This document shows, piece by piece, positions 16,774 through 25,689 of a DNA stretch of 64,000 bases. The notes below the pieces were generated by a model. The model ran no database searches and was not told where the DNA came from. It worked only from the letters and a program-made list of their open reading frames with translations. Made by a program: the position numbers and the translations under genes. Every line of letters begins with the position of its first letter. Within the stretch, counting starts at the first letter, position 1. The stretch comes from Maritalea mobilis (GTDB lineage: Bacteria; Pseudomonadota; Alphaproteobacteria; Rhodobacterales; Rhodobacteraceae): NCBI RefSeq assembly GCF_019800885.1, contig NZ_JAHVKE010000001.1, positions 620,001 through 684,000 on the forward strand, written 5' to 3'.

Positions 16774-17415
16774 ATGATCCAGATCCGCACCATTTCCCGC
16801 TTGATCGCCGCAGCCGGGCTGCTTGCGGTCACCAGCCCCGCCGCGATCGCGCAAGAGCGATCCGAAGTCGAACCCGGAGAAGCCTATATCGCGGCCGAGC
16901 ACAGCGATTGGGATGTCCGCTGCATCCGCTCTGGCGAGGATGCCATCCCGGAACGTTGCGAAATGTTCCAGTTGCTGCGCGATCCCGACGGCAATGCGGT
17001 GGCCGTGTTCCGGGTCAACGCCCCGTTGAACCCGACAGAGGGCCATGTTGCCAGCGCCATGTTCATGACGCCCATCGAAACCTTCCTGCCCCCCGGGCTG
17101 CGTCTGCGGGTGGATGACGGTGAGCCGGGCGCGGTTCCCTTTGCCATGTGTGATGCGTCCGGCTGTATGGCGCGTGTCCAGATGGACCAGGAAACGGTCG
17201 ACATGTTCCAGGCCGGTGGCGATGCGACGATCCAGCTGTTCGCACTGGTGCGGGACGGTTCGGGTGATATCGGCGGGGCCCCGGTCGAGCTGACCGCATC
17301 GCTCCGCGGCTTCACGGCCGCCTATGACGACATGCAAGCCAGCCACGAAATCCTGTTGTCCTTCATCCGGGAGCGGCAGGCAGAAGCGGCCGGTGAAGGC
17401 GAAAGCGACCAGTAA
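16774..17415 (+). CDS. invasion-associated locus B (IalB) family protein
   Basis: This 213-residue exported protein has a signal peptide ending at AIAQ (residue 27). The mature domain has the IalB-family order: SDWDVRCIRSGE, a paired cysteine in ERCEMFQLL near residue 68, and a late CDASGCMARVQMD segment near residue 127. IalB proteins are common periplasmic/outer-membrane proteins in alphaproteobacteria; a role outside Bartonella is not established. It follows a 522-bp structured gap and ends at an intrinsic terminator. Confidence 0.85.
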   Translation: MIQIRTISRLIAAAGLLAVTSPAAIAQERSEVEPGEAYIAAEHSDWDVRCIRSGEDAIPERCEMFQLLRDPDGNAVAVFRVNAPLNPTEGHVASAMFMTPIETFLPPGLRLRVDDGEPGAVPFAMCDASGCMARVQMDQETVDMFQAGGDATIQLFALVRDGSGDIGGAPVELTASLRGFTAAYDDMQASHEILLSFIRERQAEAAGEGESDQ

Positions 17416-17441
17416 CGCCGGTCCCTGGAATTCGAGGAAGT

Positions 17442-17470
17442 GGCCCGCCGGTTCGGCGGGCCTTTTCTTT
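17442..17470 (+). terminator. intrinsic terminator after the IalB-like gene
   Basis: The stem GGCCCGCC/GGCGGGCC with a GGTTC loop is followed by TTTTCTTT. It sits between the convergent IalB-like gene and the ketosynthase gene. Confidence 0.88.
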
Positions 17471-17472
17471 GC

Positions 17473-18684
17473 TCAAGGCGCCTTGCGCAGCGCCAAAACC
17501 GCGTTCAGACCGCCGAAAGCAAAGGCGTTTGACAGCACGGCGGACACCTCTGCCTCGCGTGCCTCGTTCGGCACCACGTCGAGGGCGCATTCCGGGTCGG
17601 GTTCCTCGTAGCCAATGGTGGGCGCGATCACCCCGTCCTTCAGGGCCATGATACAGGCCAGAAGCTCCACCGCGCCGGTGCCGCCGATCAGGTGGCCGTG
17701 CATCGACTTGGTCGAGGAAATCATCAACTCGTCGGCATGGTGGCCGAACGCATCGGCAACAGCGGCGCATTCGACCTTGTCATTGGCCGCCGTGCCGGTG
17801 CCATGCGCGTTGATGTAACCGACTTCTTCGGGGTTCAGCTTTCCGTCGGCCAAGGCCCCGGCAATGGCCCGCGCCGCCCCCTGTTTCGAGGGCATGACGA
17901 TATCGGCCGCATCCGAGGTCATGTTGAAGCCGACCACCTCGGCCAGGATCTCGGCGCCGCGTTTCTTCGCGTGCTCGTATTCCTCGAAGATGAAAACCGC
18001 CGCGCCTTCGCCCTGCACCATGCCGTTGCGGTTGGCGCTGAACGGGCGGCAGGCATCCTTGGACATGACGCGCAACCCTTCCCAGGCCTTCACGCCGCCG
18101 AAACTCAGCATCGCCTCGGAGCCGCCCGTCACCATCACGTCGCAAGCCCCCGAGCGCAGGCATTGAAACGCCAGCCCCATCGCGTGGTTGGACGAGGCAC
18201 AGGCCGTCGCCACCGAGAAACTCGGCCCCTTGAGGTTCCACTCCATCGAGACATGGCTGGCGGCGGCATTGTTCATCAGCTTGGGAACGACAAAGGGATG
18301 AACGCGGTTCTTTCCTTCCTCGTAGACCGAACGGTAATTCTCGTCCCAGGTGTTCACGCCACCCCCGGCGGTTCCGAACACCACGCCAGACCGTGTTGCA
18401 AGATCACCTGTGAAGGTCAGGCCCGAGGAGTCCAAGGCCTGGTGCGCGGCGATCAGCGTGAATTGCGTGAAACGGTCATATAGGGCGATCTGCTGACGGT
18501 TGAACAAGGCCTCGGGGTCGTATCCCTTGACCTGCCCGCCGATCTTGACCGACAGGCGCTCGACATCGCGCAACTCCAGCGGGCCGATCCCGCAGCGACC
18601 TTCGCGCATCGCCTCCAGCGTCGAGGGCACGTCATGCCCAAGTGCGTTGATCGTGCCCTGCCCGGTAATGACGACGCGGCGCAT
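17473..18684 (-). CDS. beta-ketoacyl-ACP synthase (FabF-like)
   Basis: This 403-residue condensing enzyme elongates acyl-ACP with malonyl-ACP. The catalytic triad is intact: Cys in VATACASSNHAMG near residue 160, His in NAHGTGTAAND near residue 293, and His in KSMHGHLIGGTGA near residue 330. It lies 6 bp downstream of a dedicated acyl carrier protein gene and near lpxD. This linkage resembles the acpXL/fabF sets that make very long hydroxy acyl chains for lipid A in rhizobia. That role is inferred from context; a housekeeping fabF cannot be excluded. Confidence 0.88.
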   Translation of the reverse strand: MRRVVITGQGTINALGHDVPSTLEAMREGRCGIGPLELRDVERLSVKIGGQVKGYDPEALFNRQQIALYDRFTQFTLIAAHQALDSSGLTFTGDLATRSGVVFGTAGGGVNTWDENYRSVYEEGKNRVHPFVVPKLMNNAAASHVSMEWNLKGPSFSVATACASSNHAMGLAFQCLRSGACDVMVTGGSEAMLSFGGVKAWEGLRVMSKDACRPFSANRNGMVQGEGAAVFIFEEYEHAKKRGAEILAEVVGFNMTSDAADIVMPSKQGAARAIAGALADGKLNPEEVGYINAHGTGTAANDKVECAAVADAFGHHADELMISSTKSMHGHLIGGTGAVELLACIMALKDGVIAPTIGYEEPDPECALDVVPNEAREAEVSAVLSNAFAFGGLNAVLALRKAP

Positions 18685-18690
18685 GATGGC

Positions 18691-18960
18691 TCAGCCGCCC
18701 TTCTGCTCGGCGACCAACCCTTCGACCGCACCGACGATGGCGGCGACCGAGGAAATATCGAAATCGCTCTGCTCGGGCTCGTTGGCGTTGAACGGCACCT
18801 GGATGTCGAACGCCTCCTCGATAGCGAAGATCGACTCGACCAGCCCGAGGCTGTCGATTCCCAGATCTTCCAGCGAGGCGTCCATCTTGACGTCCTCCAC
18901 CTCCAGAACCGCCTGTTCCGCGATGATTTCGACCACCTTGTCGCGCACGTTTTCGGTCAT
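18691..18960 (-). CDS. acyl carrier protein, specialised type
   Basis: This 89-residue ACP carries a phosphopantetheine attachment serine at residue 37 in DLGIDSLGLVES. It differs from housekeeping ACP in the third-helix region (NEPEQSDFDISSVAAIVGAV), as seen in carrier proteins dedicated to one lipid pathway. The order lpxD - ACP - ketosynthase on one strand suggests lipid A acyl-chain supply. Gaps are 33 bp to lpxD and 6 bp to the ketosynthase. Confidence 0.88.
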   Translation of the reverse strand: MTENVRDKVVEIIAEQAVLEVEDVKMDASLEDLGIDSLGLVESIFAIEEAFDIQVPFNANEPEQSDFDISSVAAIVGAVEGLVAEQKGG

Positions 18961-18993
18961 TGGCCCTTCCTCGATGCCACCCTCGCGCGTCGT

Positions 18994-20091
18994 TTACGGC
19001 GTCCCGCCGGACTTGAAAACGGCTTTCTGCAACTCTGCGACGGTCTTGGCCAGGCGCGGCAATCGGCGCAGGGCTTTGTACATCTCGACATGGGTGTCCA
19101 TCTTGACCGCCGGGCTACCCATCAGCATCCGGCCCGCGGGCACGTTGGAATAGATCTTGGTGGCGCCTGCCGCGACCACGTCCGATCCGATCTCGATATT
19201 GTCGGACACGCCGCATTGCCCGCCCAGGACCACGCGATCCCCCAGCGTTGCAGACCCGGCAAACCCCACTTGCCCGCACAGCAGACAATCGCGCCCGATG
19301 CGGCAGTTATGGCCGATATGGACAAGATTATCGACCTTGGTGCCATCCCCGATCACCGTGTCGGCCACCGTGCCCCGGTCGATGGCGGCATTCGCGCCGA
19401 TCTCGACATCGTCGCCGATCCAAAGGCCGCCGAGCGAATGAATACGGGTCCAGCTCTGCGCCTCGATCTCCTCGGCACTGGCCTTACCGAGGCTTTCGCG
19501 CGTCGCCTCGACCCGGCTTTTCTCGGGCGTGACGAAGGAAAACCCGTCGCCGCCCAGAACCGCGCCCGGCTGCACGATCACCCGATGGCCGATATGCACC
19601 CGCGCCGCGATCCGCACCCCGGCATGGAGCAGCACATCATCGCCGATCACAGTGCCCTCTGCGATGCTGACATGGGAAGCGATGCGCGCGTTGCGCCCGA
19701 TCACCACGCCTGCGCCGATCACCACGAAAGGTCCGATCGCCGCGCCGAGGTCAATGCTGGCCGAGGGATCAACCACAGCGGTCGAATGAATGCCCGGCGC
19801 GATCTGCGGTCCGGGGTCGAGGGCCGAGGTCAGATGCGCCATCGCGTAGCGCGGGCGCGGCGCGACGATGGCGGCCTCAAGTCCGAGCGCCTGCCAATCC
19901 ATGCCCGGTCCGATCACAGCGGCCCGCGCCGCCCCTTCCGCCAAGCCCGCGGCGTATCTCTCGCTCATCGCCAGGGCCAGGTCGCCTGGGCCGGCCTTGG
20001 CCGGTTCCGCCACGCCGGTGATGGAAATGTCAGCGGCGCCCAAGGCCTCCGCCCCGAGCGCCGCCGCGATGTCCTTGATCCTATGGGCCAT
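18994..20091 (-). CDS. lpxD: UDP-3-O-acylglucosamine N-acyltransferase LpxD
   Basis: This 365-residue enzyme performs the third step of lipid A synthesis, adding a hydroxyacyl chain from ACP to the glucosamine nitrogen. An N-terminal uridine-binding domain of about 100 residues is followed by a left-handed beta-helix of hexapeptide repeats. The catalytic histidine is in VHIGHNCRIG near residue 250. The helical C-terminal tail MYKALRRLPRLAKTVAELQ is normal. It heads a minus-strand run with the ACP and ketosynthase genes. It is separate from the usual lpxA-lpxB block. Confidence 0.92.
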   Translation of the reverse strand: MAHRIKDIAAALGAEALGAADISITGVAEPAKAGPGDLALAMSERYAAGLAEGAARAAVIGPGMDWQALGLEAAIVAPRPRYAMAHLTSALDPGPQIAPGIHSTAVVDPSASIDLGAAIGPFVVIGAGVVIGRNARIASHVSIAEGTVIGDDVLLHAGVRIAARVHIGHRVIVQPGAVLGGDGFSFVTPEKSRVEATRESLGKASAEEIEAQSWTRIHSLGGLWIGDDVEIGANAAIDRGTVADTVIGDGTKVDNLVHIGHNCRIGRDCLLCGQVGFAGSATLGDRVVLGGQCGVSDNIEIGSDVVAAGATKIYSNVPAGRMLMGSPAVKMDTHVEMYKALRRLPRLAKTVAELQKAVFKSGGTP

Positions 20092-20129
20092 GCCGGCCGC
20101 TCCCCGCGCCTCGAATTGCGGGGACAGCC

Positions 20130-21752
20130 TTAGCTTGCCGCGTCGGGCATGACCACCCCCAGGCTCCGGATCGCCTGGCTCAGCCGCGCGTTGCGCCCAT
20201 AGACGTCGTCACGGAAGTTGAGCGTGCCGTCATCATCCACCCAGGACGTCCAGTAGACCAGGTGGACGGGGATATGCTCCTCCAGATCGACCTGCGTTTC
20301 CTGGCCCGTGTTCAGGATGCGGTTGAACAGGCCCTCGGGATCGTCCGTCTGGCGCGCCAAAAGGTGATAGGCGAACTCGAACGGATCATCGAGGCGGATA
20401 CAGCCCGACGAGAAGGTGCGCACTTCGCGCTCCATCAGGTATTGCTCGGGCGTGTCATGCAGGTAGATCGCGTGACGGTTCGGGAACATGAACTTCACCC
20501 GGCCAAGCGCGTTGCGCGGCCCCGGCGGCTGGCGCAGGTCGAACGGGAAGCTCGACACCGAGTAGCGGCTCATGTCCACGGCGGCGGGGTTGATGACCCG
20601 ACCATTCGACAGAACCTGCATGTAGGTCGACCCGCCCGCCAGGATGTTCGGGATGTAGCTGCGCATCGCGATCGAGCGCGGCACGTACCAGCTGGGGTTG
20701 ATGACCATATGCTCCATCTCGTCCGAGAACTCGGGCGTCTGGCGGTCACGGGCCCCCACGACCGAGCGCGTGATGAAGGTCGTCTCGCCATCGTCGATCA
20801 CGCGGACGTGGAAATCGGTCAGGTTCACGAAGATCATGCGCTCGGGCACGTCGCCGCCGGTGTTCAGCCAGCGATGGCGTTCCATCCCCAGAACAACCTC
20901 GTTCCAGTGATCCTCGACCGAGCGGTTGACCGCGCGGATCGTGTCGCCCCCGGCCACACCATCGGGGGTGATGCCGTTATCCATCTGGAATTCGACCACC
21001 GCGCTTTGCAACAGCGCGTCGTAGGTCGCTGTGACCGAGCGGTCGAGATAGCCCATGGCCATCAGGCGGTCGCGCAGCGCGATCACGGCTGCGCCCGTAT
21101 CGCCCGGACGCAGTGAACCGGCCTGCACGGTCGGCCCATAGCCACCTTCCCGCGCCAGTTGCTCAAGGCGCAGCTTCACGCGCATCAGGCGGGTATAGCC
21201 CGGATCCTGCGGCGCCAGGTGGGCGATGAACGAATAGGGGTTCGACTCGACCAGTTCGGTCATCAGCTCGTTCGGGTCGGGACGCGGCAGTTCCTGAAAG
21301 ATGTCCGAGATGATGTCGCCGGGTTCGAGGAACCCGGAATGCACGTCGCTGGCGTATTGCAGGAACATGCGCGACGCCATCACGTCGGCCTGCCCGCGCG
21401 CATAAGGATTGTCGGCCGCGCGGAAGGTCTCGATCAGGGCGTCGATGTCATAGCGATCCGTGGGCAGGCCGTGATTGCCGGCCTCTTGCAAGGCCGCGAT
21501 CAGGGCGTTGCGGCGATCTATGGCCTCGGAGCTGGTCCAGACCGGCTGAAAATCGCGTTCCCGGTAAAAGGCTGCCAGCCCCTCGATCTCCGAGGACGCC
21601 TCGGCGATGGCCTGACGCTGCGCCGAAAAGGCCTGCGCCTGGGCAGGTGTGGCCCCGAACGTGACGGCCAGCCCGCCTGCAACAGGCGCGGCCAACGGCA
21701 GGGCCGCTAACGCCAAGGCGAAGAGCGGTCGTGTCGCGAATGTCATTGCCAT
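20130..21752 (-). CDS. L,D-transpeptidase, YcbB/LdtD-like
   Basis: This periplasmic enzyme of about 540 residues forms 3-3 crosslinks in peptidoglycan. The signal peptide (MAMTFATRPLFALALAALPL...) ends near AQA. A peptidoglycan-binding-like domain (GDTGAAVIALRDRLMAMGYL) lies around residue 215. The YkuD domain has its catalytic SSGCIRLDD motif near residue 450, preceded by the conserved HDTP. ATG 21752 or 21746 begins at the signal peptide; a GTG at 21812 would add 20 residues before it and is less likely. It is divergent from a DUF882 peptidase-like gene. Confidence 0.88.
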   Translation of the reverse strand: MAMTFATRPLFALALAALPLAAPVAGGLAVTFGATPAQAQAFSAQRQAIAEASSEIEGLAAFYRERDFQPVWTSSEAIDRRNALIAALQEAGNHGLPTDRYDIDALIETFRAADNPYARGQADVMASRMFLQYASDVHSGFLEPGDIISDIFQELPRPDPNELMTELVESNPYSFIAHLAPQDPGYTRLMRVKLRLEQLAREGGYGPTVQAGSLRPGDTGAAVIALRDRLMAMGYLDRSVTATYDALLQSAVVEFQMDNGITPDGVAGGDTIRAVNRSVEDHWNEVVLGMERHRWLNTGGDVPERMIFVNLTDFHVRVIDDGETTFITRSVVGARDRQTPEFSDEMEHMVINPSWYVPRSIAMRSYIPNILAGGSTYMQVLSNGRVINPAAVDMSRYSVSSFPFDLRQPPGPRNALGRVKFMFPNRHAIYLHDTPEQYLMEREVRTFSSGCIRLDDPFEFAYHLLARQTDDPEGLFNRILNTGQETQVDLEEHIPVHLVYWTSWVDDDGTLNFRDDVYGRNARLSQAIRSLGVVMPDAAS

Positions 21753-22184
21753 AGTGTCAAACCTCAGTCCTGTAAGAATGCGCGCCGTCAATTCTGCATG
21801 GTTCCCCAACACACTACAGAATCATTTTCTTCGCGAGTCGATTCACAATTTAGCAAGTTTTGTCCTGTAGACCGAAGGACACAATGGGGGTTTCCCGCCA
21901 GACCTTGACCAGACCGCCGCACGCGCGACCCTGCCGGACAGCGACAAGATCGACAGGTCGTGAGCGGGCGATCCGCGTCAAACAGCCGGCGATTCCCTGC
22001 CAAATGGGCGAAATCCCGCCTAAATTCGGAATGATCAACAGGAGGCGCCGTTCGGTACTTTAAGAAAGATTTCGATTGTGTCATTCATCCCACACAGCCT
22101 GCGGGGAAGGCACTGACAAGTGACAAGGTCGCGACAACAGCGGCCAGTGCTGATGGAACGGGCAAACAAGGGGCAAACGAACTC
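21753..22184. other. 432-bp divergent intergenic region
   Basis: This gap separates the L,D-transpeptidase gene (left) from the DUF882 gene (right) and should hold promoters for both. I could not pick a convincing -35/-10 pair for either. It contains an inverted repeat TGTCCT-N9-AGGACA at 21861-21881 and an AT-richer stretch near 22040-22080. No ORF in it looks like a gene. Confidence 0.5.
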
Positions 22185-22745
22185 ATGACGGACATGACTT
22201 TTTCGCGACGCGCGATTCTGCGCGCCTTCGCCGCGAGCACTGTTGCCGCGGCACCTGTGATGGCAAACGCGACGGGGTTCTTGCGCGGGGCGGGTGATAT
22301 CCGTCGACTGCGCATGTATAACGGCCGTGCGGGCGAAAGCCTGAACATGATCTACTGGATCGAGGGCGAATACGTCGCCCCGGCCCTGGAAGAGATCAAC
22401 TACTTCATGCGCGACTGGCGCAACGATCAGGTGCACACCATCGACGCGCGCACCATCGACATCCTGGCAGCAGCGCACAACCTGATGGACACGTCCGAGC
22501 CTTACACGCTCCTGTCGGGCTATCGCAGCCCGGAAACCAACGCGATGCTGCGCCGCCGGTCCTCTGGTGTCGCGCGCAACTCGCTCCACATCCAGGGCCA
22601 GGCCGCCGACATCCAGCTGCAATCGCGCTCGGTCGGGCAGATCTACCAGGCCGGTCGTGCCTGCAACGCCGGTGGCGTCGGGCGGTATTCGGGCTCCAAC
22701 TTCGTGCACATGGATTGCGGTCCGGTGCGCAGCTGGGGCTCCTGA
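22185..22745 (+). CDS. DUF882 / YcbK-like (peptidase M15_2) protein with Tat-type signal
   Basis: This 186-residue exported protein opens with MTDMTFSRRAILRAFAAS, a twin-arginine-like signal. The C-terminal half is a zinc D,D-peptidase-like fold: GYRSPETNAML near residue 108, SLHIQGQAADIQL near residue 133 (H-x6-D type zinc ligands) and NFVHMDCGPVRSW near the end. YcbK-type genes often neighbour YcbB-type L,D-transpeptidases, and here the two are divergent. It probably trims peptidoglycan stem peptides. An intrinsic terminator follows. Confidence 0.88.
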   Translation: MTDMTFSRRAILRAFAASTVAAAPVMANATGFLRGAGDIRRLRMYNGRAGESLNMIYWIEGEYVAPALEEINYFMRDWRNDQVHTIDARTIDILAAAHNLMDTSEPYTLLSGYRSPETNAMLRRRSSGVARNSLHIQGQAADIQLQSRSVGQIYQAGRACNAGGVGRYSGSNFVHMDCGPVRSWGS

Positions 22746-22819
22746 ACCTGGCGGACGGGCACTAGTCGGCTGAGGCACCCGTCAGGCCCGCCCATCAAGA
22801 CCCAAGACGTTCCTTTCGA

Positions 22820-22846
22820 GCCTCGGCACCCTGCCGGGGCTTTTTT
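22820..22846 (+). terminator. intrinsic terminator after the DUF882 gene
   Basis: The stem GCCTCGGCA/TGCCGGGGC (one G-U pair) with a CCC loop is followed by six T residues. Confidence 0.85.
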
Positions 22847-22940
22847 CATACCAGTGCGCCGAGACGTGATCGCCGCGCGCTTGGACAATCACCCGCCGTC
22901 CCCCATATTTCGGGGGAACGGAGGAAAGGACGACACGCGC

Positions 22941-23390
22941 ATGTCACGCTACACGAAAGACCCCGACGCCATTGCCGCGCTGGACCCGGAGGAATACCGC
23001 GTCACCCAGCAAAACGGCACCGAACGCCCTGGAACGGGCAAGTATCTCGACAACAAGGAACCCGGCATCTACGTCGACATTGTCTCGGGCGAGCCGCTCT
23101 TCGCGTCGTCGGACAAGTACGAGTCCGGCTGCGGCTGGCCCAGCTTCACCAAGCCCATCGAACCGGCCCATGTCACCGAGTTGCGCGACCTCAGCCACGG
23201 CATGATCCGCACCGAGGTCCGTTCAACCCATGGCGACAGCCACCTGGGCCATGTCTTTCCCGACGGGCCGCGGGATCGGGGCGGGCTGCGGTACTGCATC
23301 AACTCGGCCTCCTTGCGCTTCGTCCATCGCGACGACATGGAGGCGGAAGGATATGGCGACTATCTCGACCAGGTGGAGGACATCGCATGA
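22941..23390 (+). CDS. msrB: peptide methionine (R)-S-oxide reductase MsrB
   Basis: This 149-residue repair enzyme reduces the R form of methionine sulfoxide. Family blocks are [15 protein letters not shown] near residue 57, [17 protein letters not shown] near residue 95, and the catalytic cysteine in [13 protein letters not shown] near residue 122. The zinc-binding CxxC pairs of some MsrB proteins are absent, so this is a zinc-free type with GCGWPS as the probable resolving site. ATG 22941 follows GGAGGAAAGGA at 22919-22930. It overlaps msrA by ATGA. Confidence 0.93.
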   Translation: MSRYTKDPDAIAALDPEEYRVTQQNGTERPGTGKYLDNKEPGIYVDIVSGEPLFASSDKYESGCGWPSFTKPIEPAHVTELRDLSHGMIRTEVRSTHGDSHLGHVFPDGPRDRGGLRYCINSASLRFVHRDDMEAEGYGDYLDQVEDIA

Positions 23391-23902
23391 GCACCCAACT
23401 TGAACGCGCCGTTCTGGCGGGCGGCTGTTTCTGGGGTATGCAGGATCTGATCCGGCGCATGCCCGGCGTTGAAAAGACCCGCGTGGGCTATACCGGCGGC
23501 GATGTGCCCAACGCCACCTACGGCAACCACGGCACCCACGCCGAAGCCATCGAGATCTGGTTCGATCCCGCCAAGACCAGCTACCGCCGTCTCCTGGAGT
23601 TCTTCTTCCAGATCCATGACCCGACCACCAGGAACCGGCAAGGCAACGATGTGGGCATGAGCTATCGCTCGGCGATCTATTACGTCGACGAGGATCAGCG
23701 CCAATGCGCCCTCGACACGATTGCCGATGTCAACGCGTCCGGCCTCTGGCCCGGCAAGGTCGTGACCGAGGTCGAACCGGTAGGCGATTTCTGGGAGGCC
23801 GAGGATTACCACCAGGATTACCTGGAGCGGGTCCCGAACGGCTATACCTGCCACTTCCCCCGGCCCGACTGGGTTCTGCCCAAGCGCGACGCGGCGGAAT
23901 AG
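23387..23902 (+). CDS. msrA: peptide methionine (S)-S-oxide reductase MsrA
   Basis: This 171-residue enzyme reduces the S form of methionine sulfoxide. The catalytic cysteine is in the N-terminal GGCFWGMQ motif, followed by the conserved RVGYTGG and YRSAIYY segments. No C-terminal recycling cysteine pair is present, so it would depend on thioredoxin through one other cysteine or a partner. It is coupled to msrB and ends 6 bp before the convergent kinase gene. Confidence 0.93.
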   Translation: MSTQLERAVLAGGCFWGMQDLIRRMPGVEKTRVGYTGGDVPNATYGNHGTHAEAIEIWFDPAKTSYRRLLEFFFQIHDPTTRNRQGNDVGMSYRSAIYYVDEDQRQCALDTIADVNASGLWPGKVVTEVEPVGDFWEAEDYHQDYLERVPNGYTCHFPRPDWVLPKRDAAE

Positions 23903-23908
23903 GCCGCG

Positions 23909-24850
23909 TCACACAGGCCGCGCGGCGCAGAGCGGCAGAAGCCGTTCGTAAACCGCGCGGTCGCAAAGCTCTGTCGCCTCGGTGGTCACGGCAGAACTTG
24001 CTGCCGCGACACCGCATTGCAACACCTCCGGCAAGGGCCGCCCCCGCGACAGCGCCAGCACGGCCCCCGCCACGAAACTGTCCCCTGCCCCGGTCAACGA
24101 GGCGACGGGCACATCGGCGGCCGGGGCGAACCAGCGCCCTTCTTTCGAGACCAGGACCGAGCCTTCGGCCCCGCGTGCGAGAATGACGATCTCCGCCGCG
24201 CCGTCCTGCACGAGGCCTTCGGCCATCTTCGCGCTGTCCAGAGGATCCGGCAGGTCCCGCGACAGCAACTCCTCGGCCTCGGCGCTGTCCATGCGCAGCA
24301 TGGCGAGGTTCAACCGTGCCGAGGCCAAGGCGGTCAGCGCCGGACCGGACGTGTCCGCGATCACGCGCACGCCACGCGCGGTCAAGACGCGCGCCAGTTC
24401 GACCAGCACGCCCGCATCGACCCCCGGCGGCAACGATCCCGACAGCACCACGTAATCGCCCGCAAGGGCCAGGCCCGGCAGGGCGACCATCAGCCGATCC
24501 ACGTCGCTTGCCGACCACTCGGGACCGGGGAAGATAAAGCGGAATTGCTGCCCTGTTTCGGTTTCGATCACCGACAGGTTCTGCCGGGTTTCGCCCGGGG
24601 CGGGCAGATGGTGCACCCGGATCCCCTGCGTCTCCAATCGCAGGACCAGCCCCTGGCCGATCGGGCCAGCCACGGCGATTGCCGCATCCGCTTGCCCACC
24701 AAGGATCGCGATCCCGCGCGCCACGTTGATCCCGCCGCCCCCCGGATCACGACGCGGCGCGGCGCAACGCAACTTGCGCCCCGGCACGAGACGCGGGGTT
24801 TCGGTTTCAAGATCCAGCGCGGGGTTGAGCGTGACGGTCAGGATAGTCAT
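23909..24850 (-). CDS. PfkB-family sugar kinase (1-phosphofructokinase-like)
   Basis: This 313-residue kinase has the N-terminal signature TLNPALDLETETP of the phosphofructokinase-2/FruK/LacC branch. The GGGGINVARGIAILGG motif is near residue 37, and the catalytic LTGAGDSFVAGA (Asp base) is near residue 250. The substrate is a phosphorylated hexose in this branch: fructose-6-phosphate, fructose-1-phosphate or tagatose-6-phosphate. There are no sugar-transport neighbours to decide. It ends 6 bp from msrA with opposite polarity. Confidence 0.85.
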   Translation of the reverse strand: MTILTVTLNPALDLETETPRLVPGRKLRCAAPRRDPGGGGINVARGIAILGGQADAAIAVAGPIGQGLVLRLETQGIRVHHLPAPGETRQNLSVIETETGQQFRFIFPGPEWSASDVDRLMVALPGLALAGDYVVLSGSLPPGVDAGVLVELARVLTARGVRVIADTSGPALTALASARLNLAMLRMDSAEAEELLSRDLPDPLDSAKMAEGLVQDGAAEIVILARGAEGSVLVSKEGRWFAPAADVPVASLTGAGDSFVAGAVLALSRGRPLPEVLQCGVAAASSAVTTEATELCDRAVYERLLPLCAARPV

Positions 24851-24942
24851 GCAGCCCTTCTAGGGGGAAATCCGCCCGCGCAAAACCGCCTTTCTTTTCT
24901 GGCTTCAAAGCGATTGCAACGATCGACAGCAGGGTCGCCGGA

Positions 24943-25689
24943 TCAGCCGAGAGTCTTGCGCAGCAAATAGGTATCCATGATCCAGCCATGCCGCGCGCGC
25001 GCCTCGGCCCGTGTGGCGATGATGCGCGGGGCGGCCTCGGCCAGTGGCCCGGAGTCGAGCACCTGTTCGGCCATGCCAAGGAACCCGCCCCACCAGATAT
25101 GCAGCCCCTCGGGCGGCAGGTGCTGGAAACTGCATTCCCCGTCCAGCATCACCACGACCGTCTCGGCCCCTGCGGGCCAGCCATGGTCACGCAGCCGCCG
25201 CCCGGTGGTGACCGTCACCGCCCCGTTGACCGTGTTGAACGGGATCGCATGCGCCGCTGTCAGCGCTTGCAAGGCGGTGATCCCCGGCACGACGCGGAGA
25301 GTGGGACGGGGCGTCAGCCGGTCCGCGATCCGCAGGGTCGAGTCGTACAGCCCCGGATCGCCCCATACCAGCAGCGCGACCGGGCCCTCCGGCCGGTTGG
25401 CGGCGATGGTGTCGGCCCAGATGCGCGCGATCTCTTCGTGCCAGCGCGCGACGCGGTCGGCATAGGGCAGGCTTTCGTCGCGCACCGGCATGTCGAACTC
25501 GGCCACCGGTGCGGTACTGCCGCTCTGGGACAGGATCCGGTGCCGGAGATCCGCGAGATCGGCCTTGCCCGGCCCCTTGCGCGGCACCAGCACCAAGCCC
25601 GCATCCCGCAACGCGGCCCGCCCCTCCAGCGTCACGTGCGCCGGGTTGCCGGTGCCGATCCCGATCAGCCAGAGGTCAATCACGGTCAT
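24943..25689 (-). CDS. cobF: precorrin-6A synthase (deacetylating) CobF
   Basis: This 248-residue SAM-dependent methyltransferase methylates C-1 of precorrin-5 with loss of acetate. It belongs to the oxygen-dependent cobalamin route only, so the pathway here is the aerobic one. The N-terminal glycine motif LIGIGTGNPAHVT and the internal LLVWGDPGLYDS are those of CobF within the tetrapyrrole methylase family. ATG 25689 overlaps the end of cobA by 14 bp. It is the last gene of this minus-strand cob run. Confidence 0.92.
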   Translation of the reverse strand: MTVIDLWLIGIGTGNPAHVTLEGRAALRDAGLVLVPRKGPGKADLADLRHRILSQSGSTAPVAEFDMPVRDESLPYADRVARWHEEIARIWADTIAANRPEGPVALLVWGDPGLYDSTLRIADRLTPRPTLRVVPGITALQALTAAHAIPFNTVNGAVTVTTGRRLRDHGWPAGAETVVVMLDGECSFQHLPPEGLHIWWGGFLGMAEQVLDSGPLAEAAPRIIATRAEARARHGWIMDTYLLRKTLG

